From NCBI GenBank assembly GCA_036404255.1, contig DASWOP010000215.1, forward strand, positions 1 to 34,452: DNA of 34,452 nt, written 5' to 3'. Made by a program: the position numbers and the translations under genes. This DNA comes from JARLFX01 sp036404255. GTDB lineage: Bacteria > Acidobacteriota > Terriglobia > Terriglobales > Acidobacteriaceae. Positions within the stretch are counted from its first letter, which is position 1; the number at the start of each line of letters is the position of its first letter. The notes under the pieces are model-generated. The model was not told the origin of the DNA, searched no databases, and saw only the letters and a program-made list of their open reading frames with translations. Shown here piece after piece: positions 25,648 to 32,582 of the stretch.

Positions 25648-26550
25648 TTATTTTGAAGCTGGCTGGCCCAGCATCCGCAGATATTCTCGCGTCAGCATCG
25701 TGCGCAACTTGGGGGCAACCTCGGAATTGCAGGCCATATCGAGCTTACTGCATCGGTCGATGGCCTGCCGCAGATCGTTGATAAAAGCTATACAGGCCGG
25801 GCAGGCATCAATGTGCTGGCGCATCTCCTGGCAGGTCCGTACTTCCAGCCGGTTATCCAGATATTCGGAGAGATTCGCAAATATCTCACGGCACTGCTGT
25901 GGCCGGCGGACGGTGCCCGTCCGTTTGGCTGATTGTCTCCCCTGACGTTTGTGCGCAGTTTGTGTGGTGGAACCCTGTTCCGCGATCTGTGACATTGCCT
26001 TCCGCACGTAAAGCCGAGCGCGGTGCAGCCGGACTCGCACCGTCCCTGGCTGCAGATCGAGAATCTGTGCAATCTGTTCTGTGTCCAGATTCTCAATGTC
26101 ATGCAGCACCAGCGTGATGCGGTATTCCGGCGGGACCGACAGAATCGCCTTATGAAGTAGCAGATTCTGTTCATCATGCAATATTTGTCTTTCCGGGTTG
26201 GAACCACGGTCTTGCAATAGAAGCGCCAGGTCCAGCTCATCCGGCATCAGTTCATCCAACGAAAGTGTTTGCTTAGGAGCATCGACGGACTTACGCCGCA
26301 TCCGCCAGCAATAGTTTCTGGTTACGGTATAGAGCCATACAGCCAACGCCCTGGGATCGGTAATCTTGGCTAGGTGGGGCAGCGACCGGAGCAGGACCTC
26401 CTGCATCGTGTCTTCGGCATCTTCCGGATGCCCGCAGACCTTCATGCTGAAGGAGTACACCGTATTTTGCAGCAGACCAATCGCCTCGCTCACGGATTCA
26501 GCATCCTGGTTGTGCAATAATCGTGCCGCTTCTATCAGTTCTGGTCGCAT
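25648..26550 (-). CDS. ECF sigma factor fused to a zinc-finger (zf-HC2-like) domain
   Basis: About 300 residues from ATG 26550. Sigma region 2 is at ~15-90 (VYSFSMKVCGHPEDAEDTMQ, then EVLLRSLPHLAKI and WLYTVTRNYCWRMRRK). Sigma region 4 is at ~130-190 (LSVPPEYRITLVLHDIENLD, TEQIAQILDLQPGTVRVRLH). A basic linker (195-218) joins a C-terminal module with Cys220, Cys240, His246, Cys250 and Cys253; HIDACPAC is the H-x3-C-x2-C zinc motif usually found in separate anti-sigma factors. More Cys follow at 267 and 274. Fusing sensor and sigma in one chain recalls metal-responsive CorE-type ECF factors. It lies 119 bases upstream of the TolC-adaptor-RND genes, so it probably controls efflux system 2. Upstream in-frame codons to 26736 do not look sigma-like. 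Confidence 0.85.
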   Translation of the reverse strand: MRPELIEAARLLHNQDAESVSEAIGLLQNTVYSFSMKVCGHPEDAEDTMQEVLLRSLPHLAKITDPRALAVWLYTVTRNYCWRMRRKSVDAPKQTLSLDELMPDELDLALLLQDRGSNPERQILHDEQNLLLHKAILSVPPEYRITLVLHDIENLDTEQIAQILDLQPGTVRVRLHRARLYVRKAMSQIAEQGSTTQTAHKRQGRQSAKRTGTVRRPQQCREIFANLSEYLDNRLEVRTCQEMRQHIDACPACIAFINDLRQAIDRCSKLDMACNSEVAPKLRTMLTREYLRMLGQPASK

Positions 26551-26762
26551 TGGAAGTGTTTGAAAACAGTTGTTATAGTATTTCGCACTTGCTATCAAGT
26601 GAATTGTACGTTTAAAGCCATTCTGCCGGACGCGAGATCGAAATAGCAGATGGAATGTCATAGCGCCAGCATGTTTTAGCGAGTGGAACAATGGGGAGTT
26701 TTCAGCCGTCAATAGACTGAGATATAGTTCTGACACGTACAGGCTGTGGAACGGACATTCGA
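26551..26762. promoter_or_regulatory. Divergent regulatory region with inverted repeat CACTTG-CTAT-CAAGTG
   Basis: This spacer separates the sigma gene (minus) from the small membrane protein (plus). A perfect 6-bp-arm inverted repeat occupies 26586-26601. On the minus strand TTGATA overlaps it and TATAAC lies about 15 bases downstream, close to the sigma start, giving a plausible promoter with the repeat across its -35. The binding protein is unknown. Confidence 0.45.
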
Positions 26763-27146
26763 ATGGTGACTGCGCCCCACATCCCGCCGCAATGCTCAGT
26801 ATCCCGGCTCTTCCGGGCCATGATTTTTTTAATTGTGGTCGGCGTAGTTCTTTGGGGTCTCAATGCCAAGCTCTCGCTGTATCGGCCACCTTCCCGGTTG
26901 ATGACTTTATCCGCTGCAAAGCTCTCATTTGGGAGAAGCAGTTCTGCATCCCAGCATGTGGCAAAAGCGACTGTCTTGGTGAAGCATATCCAACCCGCTG
27001 CAATATGGCTTCTCTGCGCAATGGCCATACCTGCGAGTCTCACTTATTTCTGCACTTCGGTTCAGAATGCAGCGGAAGTCACATTTCTATCAGAGTGCTA
27101 TTGTCCATCGCTTTTCTTCAGACCTCCTCCTCACATCCTCTCGTAG
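26763..27146 (+). CDS. Small membrane protein with RPPP tail, unknown function
   Basis: A 127-residue protein, or 108 residues if ATG 26820 is used, which would place the first TM at the N-terminus. TM1 is RAMIFLIVVGVVLWGLNAKL, a loop follows, TM2 is AIWLLCAMAIPASLTYF, and the tail is ECYCPSLFFRPPPHILS. The arrangement mirrors the small protein beside efflux system 1 (13424-13783): two hydrophobic segments and a Cys-containing C-terminus with RPPP. It is divergent from the ECF sigma gene. No ribosome site is clear, and an overlapping minus-strand frame exists but looks less protein-like. Confidence 0.5.
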   Translation: MVTAPHIPPQCSVSRLFRAMIFLIVVGVVLWGLNAKLSLYRPPSRLMTLSAAKLSFGRSSSASQHVAKATVLVKHIQPAAIWLLCAMAIPASLTYFCTSVQNAAEVTFLSECYCPSLFFRPPPHILS

Positions 27147-27237
27147 ACGCTTGCCTTGCGACGCTTCGGCGTGGCTTCCAGTGAAAACGCAGCTGCAAGA
27201 GATGCCAGGCTCGCAGGGGCTCCGGCCGGAGGAGATT

Positions 27238-27702
27238 ATGAGTTTCATGGGATACATACTCGTGGTAGCCGGTATTTGCGCTTTCTACGGCCTTTACGTG
27301 GCGCAGAAGAACAAACGGAATTACGAAAGCAGTGGGACGATAAGCGCTGCGGACATAAAACGGTTGCCTGTGCACAAATCGAGGGTGCGCCGGTTGAACT
27401 CTATAGAATTTTCAAAGCTGGCGGCATCCGACCCACACTCCGTTTTATTTCACATCACTGCCGATGATTCGCAACGGAACACAATAGCTGGGTTGCGAAG
27501 CCCTCGTGGCATGACACTTGCAGAACTGGAAGAATGCCTTCCCTGGATTCCGATGGACGAGAAGATTCTTTTGTTCCCGGTCGGTGGGCCGGACACACTT
27601 TTAATTGGCCGCCTGGAGCAATTGAATACAAATCGTGATCTTCTCATCCTTGATGATCCCAATCATCTTCTCCATGAAGAGGACTTGGATTTGATCGGTT
27701 AG
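27238..27702 (+). CDS. Membrane-anchored hypothetical protein
   Basis: 154 residues from ATG 27238, which has GGAGGAG just upstream; the frame is open further 5' but that part overlaps the previous gene and lacks protein character. An N-terminal TM (MSFMGYILVVAGICAFYGLY) is followed by a basic stretch and a ~120-residue soluble domain containing SVLFHITADDSQRNTIAG, TLAELEECLPWIPMDEKI and GGPDTLLIGRLEQLN. The spacing faintly recalls a rhodanese-like fold without the catalytic Cys; this is a guess, and no family was recognised. It is the last gene of the element cargo. Confidence 0.55.
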   Translation: MSFMGYILVVAGICAFYGLYVAQKNKRNYESSGTISAADIKRLPVHKSRVRRLNSIEFSKLAASDPHSVLFHITADDSQRNTIAGLRSPRGMTLAELEECLPWIPMDEKILLFPVGGPDTLLIGRLEQLNTNRDLLILDDPNHLLHEEDLDLIG

Positions 27703-28101
27703 GCCGCCCATGACCGGAGTCCGTCTGACCTGCTCCCGAAGATCTCAGCCAGATTTAGTGTGGTTATTGGGTCACAAAACATTTGGGTCACAAACAACGC
27801 ATCGCCAAAATCAGCCAGGAGACAACGCCCAGCCGTTTGTCGTGGGTTCTCTACCGGTCACGGAAACGAGGTGCGGCTTTCCCTGCTCGGTGTATTTCGC
27901 GCGGTTGTAGATGCCGCACGTGCTTCTGATTGTGTTATTTGAGCACCTGCTCCATCACATCTACCTGAAAGCCGTGCTCGTGCAGCTGCGTCGATCCAGT
28001 GTTGCACAGATCGAGGATAGTAATTCCTGCTGCGAATCCGAATGAACGGCGCTGTATCTCAAGGAATGCAGGGAGAAGCACGATGACGCTCTGTAAAATG
28101 T
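27703..28101. other. Non-coding right end of element with a possible gene remnant
   Basis: No intact gene is seen. On the minus strand, from about 28107 to a TAA at 27935-27937, the frame gives a protein-like run (SVIVLLPAFLEIQRR, then GFAAGITILDLCNTGSTQLH and GFQVDVMEQVLK) without a start codon in a sensible place. It may be the C-terminus of a gene cut off when the element end was formed. The family is not recognised. Confidence 0.35.
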
Positions 28102-28141
28102 GTGGTACAGACACTGCAACAGTGGTAACAAGCGTGGTAAC
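28102..28141. repeat. Right-end GTGGTAAC arm boxes
   Basis: GTGGTAC at 28102 and GTGGTAAC at 28122 and 28134 repeat the boxes found upstream of int. The last two are 12 bases apart, the same period as the 1140/1152 pair at the left end. They lie 57 to 96 bases inside the right att copy, fitting integrase arm-type sites. Confidence 0.6.
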
Positions 28142-28197
28142 TAGCTATGGGGCATTGACGTAAGCAATTGTATCGAAAAGACTTTTATGGAAAACAT

Positions 28198-28215
28198 GAA
28201 TCCCTCACTCGCCAT
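28198..28215 (+). other. Putative attR core
   Basis: GAATCCCTCACTC followed by GCCAT matches the tRNA-Ser 3' end at 1006-1026 except for three missing bases. It is interpreted as the displaced original tRNA end, free to decay because the integrated copy restores the tRNA. Thirteen exact bases are not proof alone, but position, arm boxes and the following terminator agree. Confidence 0.6.
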
Positions 28216-28234
28216 AATTTTGGGAAAGAAAAAT

Positions 28235-28270
28235 GCAAAAGAGCCGCTCAAAATTGAGCGGCTCTTTTGC
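28235..28270. terminator. Bidirectional rho-independent terminator
   Basis: GCAAAAGAGCCGCTCAA (28235-28251) pairs perfectly with the segment at 28254-28270. The GC-rich core GAGCCGCTC is flanked by AAAA on one side and TTTT on the other, so it can act in both directions. It lies 20 bases after the att copy and before queG. It may be the native terminator of tRNA-Ser, now separated from it by the element. Confidence 0.85.
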
Positions 28271-28302
28271 GTCGCATGCAGCATAGACTAACCAGGATGC
28301 AG

Positions 28303-29499
28303 ATGACCTCTGAGCTTCGTGCCCTCCTTGAAGCGCGAGCGCGCGACTGCGGCTTTGCCCTGTGCGGCGTTGCGGCCGTTCCCGCTGCGGGTTCGGCGGA
28401 GGATGCTGCCGAGCGTGCCTACTTCGGTGAGTGGGTGGCTCAGGGCCGTGCGGGAGAGATGGGCTACATGGCTCGCGCCGACGAGCATGGCAGCCTTCTG
28501 CGCTCGTCCCTGCGTGTAGCGCTGCCCTGGGCAGAGTCCGTGATTGTGTGTGCGGTGGATTATTCTGCTGATGCTCTGTGTTCTATCGATCCAGCTCCCC
28601 CGGGCTCTGGTTGGATCGCGCGCTATGCGTGGAGCGGAGATGCGAGCAGAGCAGCCAGTGGTGACGAGACACAGGTGTCTACGGAGGTTGCGCCCTCGCT
28701 TCCGCCTACGGATTATCACGATGTCATTCTGGGCCGTTTGCGTGAGTTGGAAAGCGAGTTGCATGTGCGGCATGGCGATGAGGTACAGACCCGATGCTAT
28801 GTGGACACGGGACCGATTGTGGAGCGCACGTTTGCGCGCTATGCTGGCATCGGCTGGGTGGGGAAGAATACCTGCATTCTGAATGAGCAGCGTGGCTCCT
28901 GGCTCTTTCTCGGCGTGATTGTTACTTCCTTGCGGATTACGGCGGAGCTTTCCGTTGCAGCTGCGTCGGATCGCTGCGGCAGTTGCTCGCGCTGCATCGA
29001 TGCATGCCCGACGGATGCACTGATTGCACCGCGTCAGATGGACGCTGCTCGCTGTATCGCCTATCTCACCATTGAGAAGAAGGGCAGTATCGCGGAGGAA
29101 CTGCGGCCGCTGATGGGACGGCAGGTGTTTGGCTGCGATATCTGCCAGGACGTTTGCCCGTGGAATGCGAAAACCGAGCGGACGCGACCGATTGCAAGCG
29201 CTGCGCCAGTGGAGATGCAGCCGCGGCATGAGCTGGTGAATCCGGCTCTGGAGTGGCTGGCGCAACTGGATGAGGCAGCGTTTCGAAGGATGTTTCGTGG
29301 TTCGCCGCTGGAGAGAACGAAGCTGAAAGGCCTGCGCCGCAACGTTGCCATTGCAATGGGAAACAGCGGAGATGCGAAGCATCTGCCGCAACTGCAGGAA
29401 TGGATGGAAGCCGAGGATGAAACGTTGCGCGAGATGGCGGCGTGGGCAACGGAGCAACTTCGCAACGCTGGCGCCAGACGCTCTGCTAGCATCAAATAA
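28303..29499 (+). CDS. queG: Epoxyqueuosine reductase
   Basis: About 398 residues. The enzyme reduces epoxyqueuosine to queuosine in tRNA wobble positions using cobalamin and two 4Fe-4S clusters. Visible features are the N-terminal LLEARARDCGFALCGV, catalytic-region CYVDTGPIVERTFARYAG with the key Asp, GIGWVGKNTCILNEQRGSW, a first ferredoxin motif CGSCSRCIDACPTDAL, a second set CDICQDVCPWNAK, and a C-terminal HEAT-like helical repeat. ATG 28303 is favoured because AGGA is correctly spaced; upstream TTG 28267 lies inside the terminator and ATG 28297 has no spacing. It is followed five bases later by the YihY gene. It is outside the element. Confidence 0.95.
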   Translation: MTSELRALLEARARDCGFALCGVAAVPAAGSAEDAAERAYFGEWVAQGRAGEMGYMARADEHGSLLRSSLRVALPWAESVIVCAVDYSADALCSIDPAPPGSGWIARYAWSGDASRAASGDETQVSTEVAPSLPPTDYHDVILGRLRELESELHVRHGDEVQTRCYVDTGPIVERTFARYAGIGWVGKNTCILNEQRGSWLFLGVIVTSLRITAELSVAAASDRCGSCSRCIDACPTDALIAPRQMDAARCIAYLTIEKKGSIAEELRPLMGRQVFGCDICQDVCPWNAKTERTRPIASAAPVEMQPRHELVNPALEWLAQLDEAAFRRMFRGSPLERTKLKGLRRNVAIAMGNSGDAKHLPQLQEWMEAEDETLREMAAWATEQLRNAGARRSASIK

Positions 29500-29504
29500 A
29501 GACC

Positions 29505-30455
29505 ATGGCTGCAGAAGAACCTCAGGAACCACGCACCGTCACGCGGCAAGCCGGTAATCCCCAGCAGGAGACGCTCGCTGCCGCTACAGAACAGAATCGG
29601 GTGGCTGCACAGCCCCCGGGATCGCTGCGGCAGATGCTCGCGCTGGGTCGCTATCTGCTGCAGACAGAGGTCCACACCTATGCTTTCAGCGTTGCGGCTA
29701 ATGTGATTCTGTCGCTCTTTCCGTTCATTGTGCTGCTGCTGACCATTGCGCGGGTCGTCTTCCATTCGCCGCGGATGGCCGGTCTGATAGGCGATGTGCT
29801 GCGAGATTTTCTGCCCACCTCGGGCGATTTCGTTGTGCACAATATGGAGAAGCTGGCTCATCCACACAAGAAGATACAGATATTCTCTCTGGTCGCCCTG
29901 CTGATTACCTCGACTGGCGTCTTTCTGCCGCTGGAGGTCGCGCTGAATCGCGTGTGGGGCATCCACAAAGACCGCTCTTACCTGATGAATCAGCTGGTCT
30001 CGCTTGGCCTGGCGATCTGTGTCGGACTGCTTGCCATGGCCTCTGTCGCCATGACGCAGGCGCAGCAATCATTCTGTGCGTGGCTGTTTGCCGGGCACAG
30101 TACGGATGGCATCGTCTACAACGTAGTCACGCATACGCTGCTGAATCTCTGCGCAATCATTGCCAGCATTGCGCTGTTCTTTTTTATCTACTGGATTCTG
30201 CCGAACCGGAAGATCCCGGTGCGCGCGGTGTTGCCTGCATCGATCGTAGTGGGGCTGCTTTGGGAGCTGGCGAAAATTCTCTATATCCGTGCGCTGCCGT
30301 GGCTGGATTTCCAGTCAATGTATGGGCCGTTTTACGTGTCGGTAGGGCTGATGATGTGGGCGTTTATCTCCGGGCTGCTATTGCTAGCCGGCGCCCAATT
30401 CTCAGCGGTGCGCTATGTGCAGCGGACGGCTACTTCTTCACGTCAAACGCCTTGA
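29505..30455 (+). CDS. YihY/BrkB-family inner membrane protein
   Basis: A 316-residue membrane protein with six TM helices and a polar N-terminal ~50 residues. Family signs are the first TM with YAFSVAANVILSLFPFIVLL, then LLITSTGVFLPLEVALNRVW, the VWGIHKDRSYL turn, the RKIPVRAVLPASIVVGLLWE segment, and GLMMWAFISGLLLLAGAQFS. Function is unclear; the old RNase BN name for this family is incorrect. It starts five bases after queG and is probably co-transcribed with it. Its last 26 bases overlap the end of the convergent beta-propeller gene. Confidence 0.9.
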   Translation: MAAEEPQEPRTVTRQAGNPQQETLAAATEQNRVAAQPPGSLRQMLALGRYLLQTEVHTYAFSVAANVILSLFPFIVLLLTIARVVFHSPRMAGLIGDVLRDFLPTSGDFVVHNMEKLAHPHKKIQIFSLVALLITSTGVFLPLEVALNRVWGIHKDRSYLMNQLVSLGLAICVGLLAMASVAMTQAQQSFCAWLFAGHSTDGIVYNVVTHTLLNLCAIIASIALFFFIYWILPNRKIPVRAVLPASIVVGLLWELAKILYIRALPWLDFQSMYGPFYVSVGLMMWAFISGLLLLAGAQFSAVRYVQRTATSSRQTP

Positions 30456-31653
30456 CCACGATACCGTTGGGCTGGCCGCCAGAGGGCCACATATCAAACA
30501 GCGCGGGGCCCAGACGTTCCTGCGTTCGCACCACAGAGATGTCGCCGGACTTCGCATCGGCTGCAAGCAGCAGATGTCCTTCCACAGAGAATGCCAGCGC
30601 ATCCGGTCCAGAACCTACATGAATAACGTTCACCAGTTTGCCGTCGTCGATGCTATAGGCGCTCACGGTGTCTGCGCCGAAGTTTGAAACCCACAGGGTG
30701 GAATTATCCGCGCTGACTACGCCGAAGACCGGGTGCGCGCCAATGGTATACGTTCCGCTCACCTCATTGGTCCAGGTAGAAACCTCGGAGATGCTGTTGG
30801 AGTCGAAGTTAGAGACAAAGACCTCTCCCGTATCGGGCTTCAATGCAATGTGCACTGGAGTTTTGCCCACATCCAGCAGCGTCAGCAAGTGATCGGTCAG
30901 CGAGCCTGCGTCTTGTTTCGCAGCCCACGAATCCGGCGCGGCGGCGAGCGAGATCACCATCAGCTTATTCGCGCCAGTGCAGGCGATGAAGGCCTTGGAT
31001 GAGTCTGGCAGAATGACGGCGTCAGTCGCGCCGGTGCAGCCGGCGAAGGTGGCGCGCAGATGTAAAGGCTTTTCGTCGGACGTGTTGTCTACGGCGAATA
31101 TGGAGATGCTCCCGCTACCGCGGTTGGTGACCACAAGCGAGCGCATATCCTGCGCAATGCGCGCCAGCCCTGGTTGTTCGCCTGCACCAATGACCGCAAT
31201 CTCGCGGCGTTTTTTCAGGTCAAGCACGCTTACGTTGTTGGAGCCTGAATTCGCCACGTAGGCGCGCTTGCCATCGGCGTCTACATCGATAAAGTAGGGA
31301 AGGCGGCGGACGGGAATGACCGCGGCGACGCGGTTGGTGGTGGCGTCAATCACGGAGACGGAACCGTCCCCAATAGAGGGCTGGGTGTTTACGGCGTAGA
31401 TCTCGTTGGTGACTGGATTTGCTGCCAGCCCTGTAGGCTGCTGCCCAACCGCGACCACGCGGTCCTGCCTGCGGTTGATCAGATCCAGCACGGTCACGGT
31501 GTTGCTTGCGCCGTTGCTGACGTAGGCGTATTCGCGGTAACTGCTGGCGTACTGCGGAAAATCTGTGCGGCGGCAACCTGTGGCCAGCGCGCACAACAGC
31601 GCTGCGGCGCCCAGGGCTACCGCGTGTCTACGTGCAATGGATGTGTGGAGCAT
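30430..31653 (-). CDS. YVTN beta-propeller repeat lipoprotein
   Basis: About 407 residues from MLHTSIARRH (ATG 31653), giving a lipoprotein signal ending LCALATGC; the frame extends upstream to 31737 but would lose that signal. Repeated blades of about 42 residues are visible, each with a YVSN-G-S-TV-VLD or similar pattern: YAYVSNGASNTVTVLDLINR, YAVNTQPS..GSVSVIDATTNR, AYVANSGSNNVSVLDLKKRR, then VFVSNFDSNSISEVSTW and LWVSNFGADTVSAYSIDDGK. These proteins form surface or periplasmic seven-bladed propellers, usually binding roles. It lies 31 bases after ccmD on the same strand, so it may be the last gene of the ccm operon. Confidence 0.85.
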   Translation of the reverse strand: MLHTSIARRHAVALGAAALLCALATGCRRTDFPQYASSYREYAYVSNGASNTVTVLDLINRRQDRVVAVGQQPTGLAANPVTNEIYAVNTQPSIGDGSVSVIDATTNRVAAVIPVRRLPYFIDVDADGKRAYVANSGSNNVSVLDLKKRREIAVIGAGEQPGLARIAQDMRSLVVTNRGSGSISIFAVDNTSDEKPLHLRATFAGCTGATDAVILPDSSKAFIACTGANKLMVISLAAAPDSWAAKQDAGSLTDHLLTLLDVGKTPVHIALKPDTGEVFVSNFDSNSISEVSTWTNEVSGTYTIGAHPVFGVVSADNSTLWVSNFGADTVSAYSIDDGKLVNVIHVGSGPDALAFSVEGHLLLAADAKSGDISVVRTQERLGPALFDMWPSGGQPNGIVVKAFDVKK

Positions 31654-31684
31654 GCAGATGCAGTTTATCAGGCGCGAGCTTGCG

Positions 31685-31846
31685 TTATTTCGAATTGGAC
31701 TTGATCCGTGCTCTTTGCAGCGCGATATAACCGGCATAGCCGAACTGTATCGCGAAGACGAGTACGTAGGAAAGCACCAGGTGGCGGTACGATAGTGCGG
31801 TATCGTTCGGCGAAAATGGAAGAATCATTGAGATGGCGGTGATCAT
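31685..31846 (-). CDS. ccmD: CcmD-like small heme exporter subunit
   Basis: A 53-residue protein that begins MITAISMILPF, has one TM (HLVLSYVLVFAIQFGYAGYI) and ends in a short basic tail (RARIKSNSK). ATG 31846-31844 overlaps the ccmC stop by ATGA. Size, single TM, basic tail and position right after ccmC match CcmD, the small membrane protein that helps release heme-loaded CcmE from CcmABC. CcmD sequences are poorly conserved, so the assignment is mainly positional. Confidence 0.7.
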   Translation of the reverse strand: MITAISMILPFSPNDTALSYRHLVLSYVLVFAIQFGYAGYIALQRARIKSNSK

Positions 31847-32568
31847 GCGTTGCCCTCCAGTCCGGCATCAATCGCGTGCATTGCAATGCTTTGTGCTCGT
31901 ACCTGGCGCATCCGTTCCAGGCCATAGCGAAATGAGATCAGAAATACGCCCCACATGGCCCATGCCAGCAGGTTCCACAGGAATGCGGGCATCATGGACG
32001 GATCCACGCCGCTATCCTGCCCACCGAAGAAGACCGGCGAGGGGTGCTGTGTGCGCCACCAGCGAATGGACATGTACACGATGGGAACGTCCACGGCGGC
32101 AAAGACGGAGAGGATGGCGGCGAGTGTCTGTGTCTGGCCCGTAGACGAGAAGCGCCGGACCAGGAGATAGCTGACATAGAGCAGCCAGAGCAGCAGCAGG
32201 CTGGTCAGGCGGGCGTCCCATGCCCACCAGATACCCCACGCCGCCTTGCCCCACAGGATGCCCGTAGCGAGGCAGATGGTCGTGAAGACCAGCGTGACCT
32301 CAGCAGCGGCCAGCGCGAACGCATCGGCCTTCAGCGCACCCAGTGGATTCTTGCGGCGCAGGCCGAGATAAAAGAGCGCAGCGATGAAGTTCACATACGG
32401 GAAGACGAGTGCCATGATGGCCGAGGGCACATGGTAGAAGAAGATGCGAAATACGTTGCCCTGTTCGGCGTCTGCCGGGGCCACGAAGATAGCCAGATAG
32501 AAGCCATAAGCCAACACTGCAAACGTTGCGAAGAACCATAGCCAGAGAAGTTTTTTCATTGGTTTCAT
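31843..32568 (-). CDS. ccmC: Heme exporter/cytochrome c maturation protein CcmC
   Basis: A 241-residue membrane protein with six TM segments. The tryptophan-rich WWD signature is present as WGKAAWGIWWAWDARLTSLL, with conserved periplasmic His flanks (FFYHVPSAIMALVFPYVNF; QHPSPVFFGG). CcmC presents heme to the chaperone CcmE during system I cytochrome c maturation. The gene is 14 bases after ccmB and overlaps ccmD by four bases. Length and motif match the family. Confidence 0.95.
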   Translation of the reverse strand: MKPMKKLLWLWFFATFAVLAYGFYLAIFVAPADAEQGNVFRIFFYHVPSAIMALVFPYVNFIAALFYLGLRRKNPLGALKADAFALAAAEVTLVFTTICLATGILWGKAAWGIWWAWDARLTSLLLLWLLYVSYLLVRRFSSTGQTQTLAAILSVFAAVDVPIVYMSIRWWRTQHPSPVFFGGQDSGVDPSMMPAFLWNLLAWAMWGVFLISFRYGLERMRQVRAQSIAMHAIDAGLEGNA

Positions 32569-32582
32569 CCTAATTGAGCGCG

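Larger units (their letters stand above)
1006..28215. mobile_element. Putative 27-kb integrative mobilizable element inserted in tRNA-Ser
   Basis: The left boundary is the tRNA-Ser 3' end with a P4-type integrase directly downstream. The right boundary is an imperfect copy of the same tRNA end at 28198-28215. GTGGTAAC boxes occur just inside both boundaries (1107-1158 and 28102-28141), in each case with two boxes exactly 12 bp apart. The element carries an integrase, a MobC-like protein and a MOBP relaxase but no visible coupling protein, mating-pair genes or replication initiator. Cargo is two RND efflux systems, sulfur/redox proteins and several regulators. The boundaries are inferred from repeats, not from comparison with an empty site. 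Confidence 0.72.

Noticed and set aside
26702..27043. Minus-strand frame of 113 codons opposite the RPPP-tail protein
   Set aside because: It has no TM or domain features and its start context is poor; the plus-strand frame has two TM segments and a tail shared in style with another gene.
28288..29532. Long minus-strand frame (414 codons) opposite queG
   Set aside because: It mirrors queG codon structure; the protein has no family character, while the plus strand carries complete QueG iron-sulfur motifs.
29061..30068. Minus-strand frame of 335 codons across queG and the YihY gene
   Set aside because: It spans two well-supported plus-strand genes and has a composition expected of an antisense shadow.
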